Below are positions 8,990-19,966 of a stretch of DNA of 21,920 bases, piece by piece. Each line of letters opens with the position of its first letter. The first letter of the stretch is position 1. The translations under genes and the position numbers were made by a program. The stretch is from positions 1 to 21,920 of the forward strand of contig JADGJH010000218.1 of assembly GCA_027596945.1 (NCBI GenBank), read 5' to 3'. This DNA comes from Physocladia obscura (Eukaryota > Chytridiomycota > Chytridiomycetes > Chytridiales > Chytriomycetaceae). Under the pieces are notes generated by a model. The model ran no database searches. It saw nothing but the letters and a program-made list of their open reading frames with translations, and was not told where the DNA came from.

Positions 8990-11900
8990 TGTATTTGGTT
9001 CAACATGGGCAACATATAATGCGATGCATCGTATTGTTTAATCGATCGCATGGGGACTGGATGACGGACTTGATTGGGCAACAACAGATGTTCACAATGC
9101 GACGTACGTTGATTGGACTCAACGATGATTTGCTCGAGCGGATTGTGACGCTGCCCAACAAGAGTGACAATGACAGCGTAGTGACACATATGGCGGCAGT
9201 GCGGGCGCAGACACACGGGCAGACCAAGGAAAGCAACCACAACAATAATAATAACAACCACAACAGCAACAACAACGATAGCACCAATAGTAATATCAAC
9301 ATGAATCTCATGCGCGCTTTTTTATTTCGTCCACGTGAACGTCGTAAAAAAGAACGCGCAACAGCTGTCCTTGCCCAGTCCCTGACTCTTCTGAGGGTAA
9401 CTATACTATTCCCCAATATTCTGCTTAAAAATCTACTTGCAATGAAATTCGCATGTCCAATCCTGCTCAAAAACAGAAATCTCTGAGTACTTTTTTGCAC
9501 ATTACTTACAAACTTCAACTAGGACAATCCTTCAATCCCTGATGACTCCATGGGTAGAGATTCTGAATCGGTCTACAGTCCCTTGCTACATTCGTCATCC
9601 AACCCCTTAGACTTTGGCTTGGGCTTAATATGGTCTGCCGAGTCTGCCCGTGCATCCGACCGTCGTCTATCCTGGGCAGTTCCTCACTCGTCGCCCACTG
9701 ACCTCATGTCAAATCATCCTCGACCTATTGGTGCTCTTCTCGATCGAAATAACTTGAACAACGGCTCCACATCAATCCCTAACAATAGCCACAACAACAG
9801 CAACAATATCAACAGCAGGTCTTCACGATATCCTTATTCGCGTTTCTCTGTCATTCGGTATACTAATATCTCACCTTTTTTTGAAACGATCTTCTCGCCA
9901 ACTTATTCATCCAACTCGCCCAGAAAAGGAAATGCAAATGAAGTTTCCCAAAACATTTCTGACTTGCAGCGTTCTCACCAGATTCAAACAACAAGCGAAA
10001 TTCCTGCTGGTGTTGATGCTGGTATGTCATCCAGTTCAGCTGCCCAACCGTCTGCTTCTCGAACAGGAAATATGGCCGTACCACCTCGTCTTTCTTCAAA
10101 CTCTACCGCTGCAATTCTACGAGCAACAGCATCAGCAAATACGACTCCGATTTCAGCGTCAGGGACTGAACCATTGAAAAAACCTGAAAATCAAATCGAT
10201 GTGGGTTCCAGCATCAACAACAACAAACCAAGTGAAGCTAATTCTAACACTGCAACGACCATTGCCACTACTATAAGTTCAAATGTTCCAAAATTACATC
10301 TTCATCTTCATGATCAGCGGAATGTTGCGGCAGTTACTGTGAATACAGCTGCTCTTTCCAACATCGCTTCTCCATCTCGATTGTCTCCTTCGTCGTCTTC
10401 AATTCCGATTTCTCCTTCATCAGCTGCGACTATAGCTGCTGCAATTTCGACGACATTGTTTTCCAAACAGTCTACCCCGCTTCGTCAGTCGTATGCTCCA
10501 AAACGATCGGCTTTATCTTTGCTTTTGAATGATCAAGGTGCTACTGAGAATCCATTTGCTGATGATTTTGGCTTTTTGGTATGGGGTTATTTTTGCTCTT
10601 TCTACTGAGTAGATTAATCGACTTTATTTGACAGTCTGGAAAGGGCGAAGCATATCCAATACGCATAAAGATATTTATTCCGTCCAGTCCAACTCCAGCA
10701 GAACCCCTTCTAATAATTATCAAACGGGATGCTACTGTCGAAGAATTGATTGGATATACTCTGTATGAATATTTCAACAGACTCAGCAACACCGAAGTGG
10801 ATCCCACAGAGTTTTTGCCGTCCGAAAAATGTGATGTATGCTGTTGGAACCTCCGGCTTGTTGAAGATGACGGGACTATCGATGAGGATTTTCCTGCTCT
10901 GGATCGCGTTTCTAAAATGCAACGTTCTAATTTTGACGCGCTTGCAATGTGCTTATGTACACCAGCTCAAAGTAATATAGTTTTTTATTTTAGAACACTT
11001 ATTTCTGAAAATCGATGACAATAATTTCACTCACAATAAAAATCGAAAAGTCGCTACAAATATTACGGCCCGAAAATCGCGCCCTGCAATTCGACCGAAG
11101 CCCAGCTTGAGCAGCAACCAAGTAAATATACCCGGCATCACGAGCAAAATGTCAAACGCGCCATTGCCGCCGCTTCCTCCAGGGGCAACAACTGGCCCTA
11201 ATATGATAGCAAATGCAGCTTTTGGCACAACATCAACATCAAACTCCAATGCGACTACTACATCCAGTGGACAAAATGTTTCAATCGGTGTGACTGTTGC
11301 ACCATCTGGCTTAACAATTGCACCCTCACAAACCACAACTGTTGGACCAATAACTACTGCATCCGCCATAGCCACTTCAGCGACAGTAGCAGCAATAAAT
11401 TCAACAGCAATTAACTCCAACGGCGCGCCAGCCACAGGACACATTCCGCCGACATTCCAAAATACGTCGTCACCACAAGCACCACCATTTGCCACAACAG
11501 CAACATTAATGGCTCCATGGCAACAGCAGCAACAGCAGCTTGCAATCCCAGCAGCAGCCATAGCAGCTGGTGGTCCGGCACAAAAAGCACAAGTATATGT
11601 GAAAATACATCTATATTCGACCCTAGAAGTGAAGCATACGGCAACATTTGCGTTTAGTAGGAATGTGACAATGGGTGAAGTATTTGAAACGATATGCACA
11701 CGACGAAAGTATGATTCAGAGCATTATGTGTTGAAGATGGGGGATACAAAGACAGATGTTGCGCTGGATCGCATCCTTGGTGATATGCACGCTCTTGAGT
11801 TTTGTGTTTTGAAAAAGGATAGAGGAGGAGGTTGTGTATATAGATATCTATTTTTGGGTGTTCAATCCATTTTTTTCTCTTTGTCTTTTTTAACTTTTTT

Positions 11901-12830
11901 AATTTTTCAACAGCTGGAGACATTTTCTTACGACCGCCTGATGAAGTAAAGGCAGTAGCGGAACGAGACGTATTTGACTTTTCCAATGAAGAAATTGTGT
12001 CGATATATCGGCAGTACAATGTTACACAAAAGCAATTGATCAATAAGAATGAAAGAATTATTACTCTTGATGGTGAATACATTCATATCATGAGTGTTGG
12101 AGAAAAATCTCTTGTAGATACAGGAAAAACAGTTGAGTGTTTGTTGTCCGCATATTTGCCTCTTCTTATGTGTGTGGGTCTGATTGATTGAGTGAATTCT
12201 GCTTGTTTTAATTCAATCAAATTTGTAGGTTACATATCATATTGGTTCTATTAACTCCTGCACCTTAGTCAAGAAGCAGGCACGACAGTTTAAGCTTTCT
12301 GTAGCCAGAGCCGGAGTTACTGTCGGCAGCAATAGCAGCAACAATGCCGCAATTGCTGGTGGCGGCGGTGGAGGAACGACAGCGGGAGGTGGCGGCGGAG
12401 TTAATGGTGTTGGTGGTGGTATTAATGGTGTTACTGGTGGTGGTACAACAAGCAGTGGTGTAGTTGGTAATGGAATAGTAGGATCGACGGTTAGCGCCAG
12501 TATAGTCGGAGGTGGCACTGTTGCTGGTGTTGTGGCAGGTGTTGGAACAGGGGTTGCTGGAGTTGTAGGAGTAAGTGGCGCGACTGCAGTTGCATTTGAG
12601 TTTGAAGCCGGATCTGAAATGCAAGCTGGTATGTTTTACCCGCTGACTTCTTTCTTCAGACTTAATTTATTATTATTATTTTATTTTTATGTTCAGCGGA
12701 CTTGTGTGCCCGAGTAAGTATGATGATTCAGTTGTATTCGAACAATAATGGCAATGGAGGTATCGAACAAACTTCAAGCTCACTTGGAATAGGGATTGGA
12801 GGGTCGATGAATGGAAGAGGTCTTGTTTGA
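8989..12830 (+). CDS. SIN1: TORC2 subunit SIN1/AVO1
   Basis: Seven exons: 8989-9396, 9523-10578, 10635-10971, 11051-11833, 11914-12131, 12229-12628 and 12697-12830, about 1111 residues. SIN1 is the TORC2 subunit that presents AGC kinases to TOR at the plasma membrane. The N-terminal part is Asn/Ser-rich. The CRIM substrate-binding domain (about 481-600) starts with NPFADDFGFL and SGKGEAYPIRIKIFIP and carries the acidic signature EDDGTIDEDFPALDR. A Ras-binding-like domain follows (about 779-860, VYVKIHLYSTLEV). The C-terminal PH domain (about 885-1095) runs from NEEIVSIYRQY to a final helix ADLCARVSMMIQLY and is interrupted by a roughly 95-residue Gly/Val-rich insertion. The start at 8989 is the first in-frame ATG: a stop lies at 8932 and no AG acceptor occurs between them. 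The exon 4 end could also be 11830, and the intron after CRIM has two possible acceptors. The assignment is secure. Confidence 0.93.
10972..11050 (+). other. SIN1 intron 3 with two in-frame acceptors
   Basis: After the CRIM domain the frame must shift, and the only suitable donor is GTAATA at 10972. The acceptor TTTTAG at 10993 gives a 22-nt intron; AAAAG at 11050 gives a 79-nt intron. The 57 bp between the two acceptors are open in the same phase (19 codons), so either choice keeps the frame. The 79-nt form fits the other introns in length; the 22-nt form has the better pyrimidine tract. Confidence 0.6.
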
Positions 12831-12842
12831 CAAGGAAAGATG

Positions 12843-12848
12843 AATAAA
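12843..12848 (+). terminator. Poly(A) signal of SIN1
   Basis: AATAAA lies 12 bp after the SIN1 stop codon, inside the 122-bp gap before the convergent IQCE-like stop. Confidence 0.6.
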
Positions 12849-12952
12849 TGGATTGCTCTTGAAATTTAAACTACTTCTCAACTTTCATGATTTCATAAAC
12901 AAACACTTCAATTCACACTCACTCAAACATATATATACCCGTGCCTCTCTTA

Positions 12953-15900
12953 TCAAGTCTCTCCTTCTTCGTCAACGGAGACAGTTCCACCAGTTCCAAT
13001 AGAGTCATGGTCACTCCAAATTTCCAAAACGGATTTTACTCCGACTTCTTCACCGTCTCCTGCATTTTCTGTGTACTGATCATCCTCATCACCTTCATCA
13101 TTGTCCGCATCAAAATCAGCATCGCTTTCTGTACATCCGATGCCATCGCTGTCTTCGCTATCCTCATCATTGTCAGTGGACTCTTCTGAGTTTGCAACAC
13201 CTGCTGATATTGCCACAGCAGCCGATACTTCTGTTACTGATGGAATTACAGCTGTCTTCAGTGCAAGAGAGCTGTTTGATACTGGATTCATAACTGAAGG
13301 ATATTGCGGCTGTTTGTTTGAAATTGTGTTGTTGTTAAATGATTGAGAGTCTTTACTGAATGTTGCTAATGATGATTTGGCAATTGATTCTGATCCTAAT
13401 TTCAAACCATGTTTTGTTAATTGTTTCCGTGGGTTGGCATCCGGCAGAACTTTGTCATTTGACTCCACTTGTACAACAGCGCTGGAGTTAGATAGCACCT
13501 TTTCTTGAACAAGATTAGGTTGGAAGGTTATCGGCTCCGTCAATAATTTATTTGAACCTATACTGGAATAGTACGACGAATCTTCTTCTTCTTTTTCTTT
13601 TTCTTCTGTGTCATCTCCTCCACTTTCATTTTCTTCATCGCTCTTCTCGTACTCTCGGTCACTTTCTGTTGATTGCAAATGGTTACTTTCCTCTCCTTGA
13701 TTACCGCTTTGACTGCTTTCGGTAGTTTCGTATTTTGAAATTTTTTTATCAAATTTATCATCTTTGCTGACAGCATCTTTGCCAGCCAAGACGCTAATAT
13801 TTTGAGATGCAGAGATTGGAGCCTGTTGAATATCATTTTTCGTATTTGAAGATTTCTCCAGAGATTCCGAGCTAGAGTCAATTGCAATTTTTTCGTTAAT
13901 TGAGCTGATTTTTAAAACAGTAACAGCTGATTTAGAAAGAGTGTTTGTGTTCAATTTTCCTGTACTTTCAGCTTTAACAGACAAGTTTTCAAAGTTCTCC
14001 ACTGATACGTCATTATTTCTTAAGACACTATTTATAATCAAGGATTTGTTGCGATGATTGGATAATTTACTTTCACTTTCGAAAATCGATTTTTGAGAAT
14101 TTTTTTCTGACATTTCCACTAGTATAGGATTAATGTTTTCGAGGCTAGTTTCCGATGTAGTGAGAGACAATTTTTCGTGAGATTTAATAATGGAATTTTT
14201 ACTTTCTAGTTGAACAGCTGAATTTTCAAGACTTTTTTGAGATAAATTTAGTAGTGTTGGTGAGCTTTTCAAAAGTTTTGATACACCAGCAAGACTACTA
14301 AAGGATTTATCGGAAGATTTGAGACTGGATTTTAAGCTTGTAATGCCATGTGCTGAATCATCAAGACTTTGCCGAGATAAATTTATTGGAGTTTCAATGT
14401 CTGCAACATTCCCTGATGAAATAATTGGGGAAGATTTTAGAATTGATTTTTGAATTTCGTTGATACTGTTTGTCGGTATCAGATTTAAGTTTGACGAACT
14501 GGTTTTTGAAGTAATAACTGAGGATTTTCTAATACCGTCTGTACTTGCAAAATCTGAAGCTAATAGATTCAAAGACTCAGCTTTATTTTTCCTTACGCTA
14601 TTTGGTGAGGACATAACAGAATATTTATCAATTGATTTTAAGTGGATTGATGGCTTGGAGATTTCAAAACGTTGATGCGAATCAGTTGAATTATTCAAAC
14701 TAGAATCAATTTCAATTTCGTTTCTATTGTGACATGAAAAAACATCAAATTCGCTTTTCTCATCATTAATGCTGAGGATATTTTGAGGCAAATGAATATT
14801 GCTATCTTTGTTGTTATCTAAAGATTCAACCAGAGATTTAGAGGATATTTTGGTCTTTATATTGCTGGTTAGATTGCTAAATGTTTTGTCAGATTCTTGC
14901 TCTAATTTCTTCTTAATAATCATTGATGCAATGGATGAAGAAGAACTAGTGAGAGATTTCACAATATGATTTTTAGTATTTCTTGCGCTTCCAAGTCTAT
15001 TTAGAGACAGATTTACTAACGAGTTCATTTCTGCCACTGATTCCTCGACTAATAATTTATGGACAGCCATATCTACAGATTTTGTATCGTCGTTTCTATC
15101 ATTAACGAATTTTTGAGTTATATCACTGCTTGAATCGTCGTCATTTTTTAAAGATATGGCTGATGATTCGCACAGTTTTTCCGAATCAGATGATGCCACA
15201 GACTGAATGTGAGCATTGTCTTTAGTATTCACAAATTCCTTACTTTCTGTTGAAATGTTGATATCCCTTTGCGTAGAAGTAGTCATAACAGGTACAGGCA
15301 TGTTGCTGTCCCTCGCTTGATCGTTTGATAGACCAACAGATAATTCAACAAAAGAGTTCTGCCTAGAATTTGAAACTAAGCTTCTTTTTCTGGTGTGCAG
15401 GTTTTCAGTTTGTGCAATATGTATAATTCGTCCTGTGTCATTGGAATTGTAATTGGGCTTCTGTTCTAACGATTTGTCTGGTAATTTCTCTTTCTGTTCA
15501 ACAAAAGGAAGATTTTCTAAGTAATCAAGTTTTGTGGGTTGATTTTCGAATTTTTTAATCGATTTGCCAACGAGTTTTGAATTTTGGCTGAACGAATTTG
15601 TTGATTGAATAACAGTTATATTTTCTGTTAAGTCAGATTTGAGTAGTTTAGATTGAATTTTACTGTTATTGGCGTGCGTATGTAATTATTTTAATATGCG
15701 AAATTTTTTGGCAATTCAAATTCAAAACTTTCATACTTTACAGCTTCAAACTCGAAAACAGGTTCCTCGGGGTCAATATTGGCATCTCTAAAAATTTCCT
15801 GGTCTGAAATCAATAATTTTGAGCTCCTTTCAAGCGAGTTTGTCTTCGAAAGTTCAGTCTGTGCAGAGCCATCATTCATTGAAGGATCGAATTTGAGAAT

Positions 15901-18900
15901 TTTCTCTGAGCTGCCTGTACTAATTGATTCAATTTTTTCACGTTCAAAATCTCGATTCGACTTATTCATCTTTATTTTTTCGATTTCAGCAGAATTTACG
16001 TGATTGGTTGAAGAAAATTTGTTTTCAGTTGATGAATCACCGAATACTTCAGTATCGTTTGACATCAAGTTCAAGTTCTTTTCAAAATGAATTTCAGATG
16101 GTACTCTGTTCAACTCGATGCCATTTCTTAAAGCTGCTAAGGAATTTTTGGTTATCGTTTCGTTTTTCAATATATTCTCTTCAGGTGAAATTTTTAAAAA
16201 GCTAGTATTTGACAATAATTTAGGTAAAGAATCTTCTTTCGACTTTTGAATCAAAAAATTGGATGAATCGGCATTTTCTCCGTTTCGCAATTGCGCAGCA
16301 AAATGTTCTTCAAAAAATCCTTCTCTTTGGCTCTGAATTTCGTTAATACTTTCTCTGCTTTCACTGCAATTATCAGGACTCGATCGAAATTTAGAATTAT
16401 TTAGTTTTCCTGAATTTAAATTCTTTGATGAACTTCTCAATGAAGGGGTTCTATGTTGCGATGTTGAGCTACTCCGACTTCTTTTGCTTGATATGGATGC
16501 CGATCTTGGTCGCCTAATATTTGTAACGACATTTCCAGTCGATTTTTTTCGAACATTCTTCATGTTTCCTAAATTAATTTGTGAATCCAGCAAATTTGAA
16601 ACTTCTGGGTTTTGAGGTAGTGGTGGTTTTGAAATCTGAGTTTCGATATCACTTAAAAGATTCGCAGTATCTACAAGATCATTAGTTGTCGAGTTTGCAA
16701 TATTATTTTGACTGTTATTATTCTCAGGTGGAATTATTTCCAGTGGGCTGCCATCATTCTTGTTTGTTATAAACTCGCTTTTGTTCCTGCTGAATGTACA
16801 AGGATTTGAAAACGAAATTTCAACAGATTGTAGAGGCGCTTCTTGAGTAATATAATTAAATGAAACAGCGTTTGTAGTTTTTGCAAAAAAGTTCTGTTAG
16901 TATAAAAATATGAACCCAAGTTCTCACCTTGATTGTCAGTTTCATAAATATCCTGTGGGACTAAATAAAAACAACTACACGTTCAAATGACTTATGGAAA
17001 AATTTCTAACTCACATTTCCAGTGCTCTATGGTAGAAGAACATGGCATATTTGAAAATGAATGCTCTTGATCATGCCTTCAAACGAGTTCAAGACTTCAA
17101 TTTGCATTAAATTAAATTTTTTGAAAATTACCTTTTATCGTATTCGCTGTATTCAGTTCTAAATAATACTGATAAATAAAACGTAAAAGAAAAATATCGC
17201 GGAAGAAGCTGAGATTGACATACACAAATTTTTGAAATGACGTTGATCGTCGAATGTCGATAAAATCATCTTCATGATTCTGGCGGTTCAATTGCAATTG
17301 TAAAGACTCATTGATTTCGCTCAACTGCAAAATATGATGATGTTTTTCTGCAAGCTGTGAGTCCAATGTCCTAATTAAATCTTGCATATTTTTTATAGTC
17401 TCGCAGCAATGGATAAGCTCGCTCTGCTGAGCAAAAATTTTCTTTTCCATAGACACAATGCTACTTTCCAACAATAAAACTTTTTGGTTACTTGAATTCA
17501 GATCAAACTGCAGAGATAAATTTCTGTTCTCAATTGAAAGCGCTTTTTTTTCTATTTCTGATTCTTTTTCTTTCATGTTTGTCGATTGTATCTCCAATGT
17601 CACCAGATTTCTTTCTAGAGCCGAATTTCTGTGGTGACACTCGGTTAGCTGTGTTTCAAGTGACTTGCACATTCCTTTTTGACGGGAAATTTCGTTTTCA
17701 AAGCTGATGTTCAGCTTTTGTTTGGCGTCAACATCTGATTCGAGATGAACAATTCTGTCATTTAAGGCAGTAATATCATAGCCCAACTTTGTACAAATAT
17801 TTTGTGATTCAAATGTTTGGCGTTGATTACTTGCCAATTCTATTCGGAGTTCTGTCACTAACACGTGTTCTCGCTCAATCATATCTTGCTTTTCATCAAT
17901 TTCACATTTGTGGTCTTTCGCTAGTCGTTCAATGGTTCGTTCAAGATTTTCTCGCAAATTTTTCAATACTATTTATGGATCTTAAAATTAGAAGGGTAAT
18001 TACATTTGGTATAATAACATACCTGCCATATCATTTTCCAGTAGCCGTATACATTTTTTATCTTCGGCGATTTCAATTTCGATCTTGCTCTTCACTTCCA
18101 AAAGCTGTTGATGTTTTTCGTGCAATTCTTGTAAATTCTATAAGTTCGTTTTATTTGTTTGCATTTGACTTTCTCTGTTAGCTTTTTTTTTTTCTTCTTT
18201 TAAACTTACTGATCGCAATTTTTCTTCAGAAGATGTCAGTCGCGATATTTCGCTCCTAGCATCCGTGTATTTGATACTAACATCTAAGAAGAAAAATAAT
18301 AAAACATTGAAGAATTAATGAACTGAGGTAAAGTTGAAATTTACCATTTAGATTTGTCAAAGTCTGATGCAACTGGTCAGATAAATTATCGTGAAGGTTT
18401 TTCAAATCTGTATACTCTTGACTAAGATGTCGATGAATTACATGCAATTTTTCGTGTTCTGCTGATAAATCTTGATGTTTATTCTTGAGATCTGACAACT
18501 GACTGCTAAGAGTTTCTATAGTTTGATACTGCCGTTCATTTTCAATGGTTAACTTATCATTCTTATCTGAATAAAAGTCGCGAATAAGAGTAAACTTGTA
18601 AAAAGCAATGAAAGCAAATTAGAAAAATAAATATACCCGTCAAATTTTTTGTAATTTGCTGTTCTTCCGTCAATTTAACGCATAGCTCCGAAATAGCATC
18701 ATCATATCCCAACAGCTTTTCGGGATCATCGTCTAGAATTTGCGTTCCGGTTTCTTGATGTTCCAACAACCGCTTCAGTCGAACAACCTGTCAAAATTTA
18801 TTCGAAAAATAAATAACAAAAATTTCATTTTTAAATTTTTTGATACTTCAAGATAATATCGATTAATTTCTACTTCAAACTTTTGAAGGCTTCTGTATTT

Positions 18901-19915
18901 TGTACTTTGCTTCAATTCATTGAGTTCTTTATCTTTTTCTTGGATTTTTTTTTCAGCATTTCGAAGTGACAGTTTTATCTTTGTGAGAGCCTGAATTCCA
19001 TTGAGAAAAATTAACAAAAAAATCAAAAAAAAAACCCAACCTTGCCATCCAATTGTGCTTCAAACTGATCATTGCCTCCGAACCGACGCTTTCTTAACGC
19101 AGACTGAGTAAAGTAATTTAATTTTTGGTTGACTTTGGAAAGTAATTCCTCACAGATGCAAGCAGTTGATCTTGATATTGTCTTTCCATTTCATCATAGT
19201 TCTTTTCTGCGATTGCAATTCGAGAGGCAAGAAGTTTTTTTTCCTGCTTTATTACGTTCAATTCGCTTCGTGTCGCATACAGCTCTTGCCTTAAATCCTC
19301 GGCATCTTTGTATCCAACTAAAATAGAAAAAGACGAAGAATATACGTAAATATTTCGGAAATCGTGGAGCGCTACACACCGGGACCCATATTTCGAGGCT
19401 TGGGAAATTTCGGCGGTGTAAAGGAATCTCCTTGTCGATTTATGTATTTCAATGGCGAATAACTCTGATCTACAAAAAAATATAAAATAAAAAACAGAAA
19501 TTAAAAACAAAATAAAGGCATTAAAAGCCAACGACCTGAATCTTCGTGTAAAGTGCGGTACATAGTATCGATTGTCGATTGATACACGACTAATAGTTCT
19601 GGTGGAATATTTTGCCCATAACCTAACATAAAATTATACCATCAGATTTATCACATTTTATATGCTGTGCTGTGTTGTACCATTTTTTTTGGGAAGAGCG
19701 CGTCGCACTAAACAATTGATAACAATATTAAACTATCGCAAAATTTGGTTTTGATACAATATTTTGCGTTTTTTTTTTTATTTTCTATTTATTTTTTATA
19801 TTTTTTCACCTGGTCTGAAATCTGACATTCCTCGCTGCGACGCTTCAGATTCATCTTTCTCTTTCACAGCCGACTTCGGTAATTTCGGGGGATTTGGCGT
19901 TCGATCGAAATTCAT
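12953..19915 (-). CDS. IQCE-like coiled-coil protein, 1974 residues
   Basis: Seventeen minus-strand exons, all joins in phase: 19915-19810, 19707-19681, 19622-19536, 19469-19380, 19317-19154, 19103-19041, 18990-18847, 18787-18637, 18566-18345, 18283-18210, 18137-18023, 17968-17224, 17158-17132, 17076-17015, 16960-16928, 16841-15737 and 15662-12953. The sum is 5925 nt. The start MNFDRTPNPPKLPK is followed by a Pro-rich leader, a segment beginning VGYKDAEDLRQELYATRSEL, and a long coiled coil (about 105-670). The arrangement L-x-K-I-x-L then EKDKELNELKQ, then INRYYLEVVRLKRLL resembles the conserved core of IQCE, a ciliary-base protein. Residues about 700-1974 are Ser/Asn-rich and disordered, with an Arg/Ser patch (RRPRSASISSKRSRS) and acidic C-terminal clusters. 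No IQ calmodulin motif was seen, unlike vertebrate IQCE. A flagellar role is inferred. Gene structure is strongly supported, the family name only moderately; other long coiled-coil proteins remain possible. Confidence 0.7.
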
Positions 19916-19954
19916 TTTGGTTGTGACAAAATAGGGCAAACAAAAATTCCCAAC

Positions 19955-19960
19955 TTTATT
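19955..19960 (-). terminator. Poly(A) signal of cystathionine beta-synthase
   Basis: TTTATT on the plus strand reads AATAAA on the minus strand, 6 bp beyond the CBS stop and only 39 bp before the ATG of the next minus-strand gene. Confidence 0.6.
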
Positions 19961-19966
19961 TTTCTT

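Noticed and set aside
11031..11699. Long minus-strand open frame (222 residues) opposite SIN1
   Set aside because: It lies antisense to a Thr/Ala/Ser-rich coding exon, whose codons rarely give stops on the other strand. It has no recognisable domain.
12237..12624. Minus-strand Pro- or Thr-rich open frames
   Set aside because: They are the complement of the Gly/Val-rich insertion of SIN1, which is in frame with the flanking PH domain strands.
15691..16593. A separate 300-residue gene on the minus strand
   Set aside because: The frame continues upstream past the apparent start and joins in phase to both neighbouring exons, so it is an internal exon of the IQCE-like gene.
16894..16927. A 34-nt intron in the IQCE-like gene (GTGAGA donor to TACTAACAG)
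   Set aside because: TACTAAC is a branch-point motif directly abutting the AG, too close to be used as acceptor. Taking this AG also breaks the phase with the upstream exon. The acceptor CTCAAG at 16842 gives an 86-nt intron and restores the frame.
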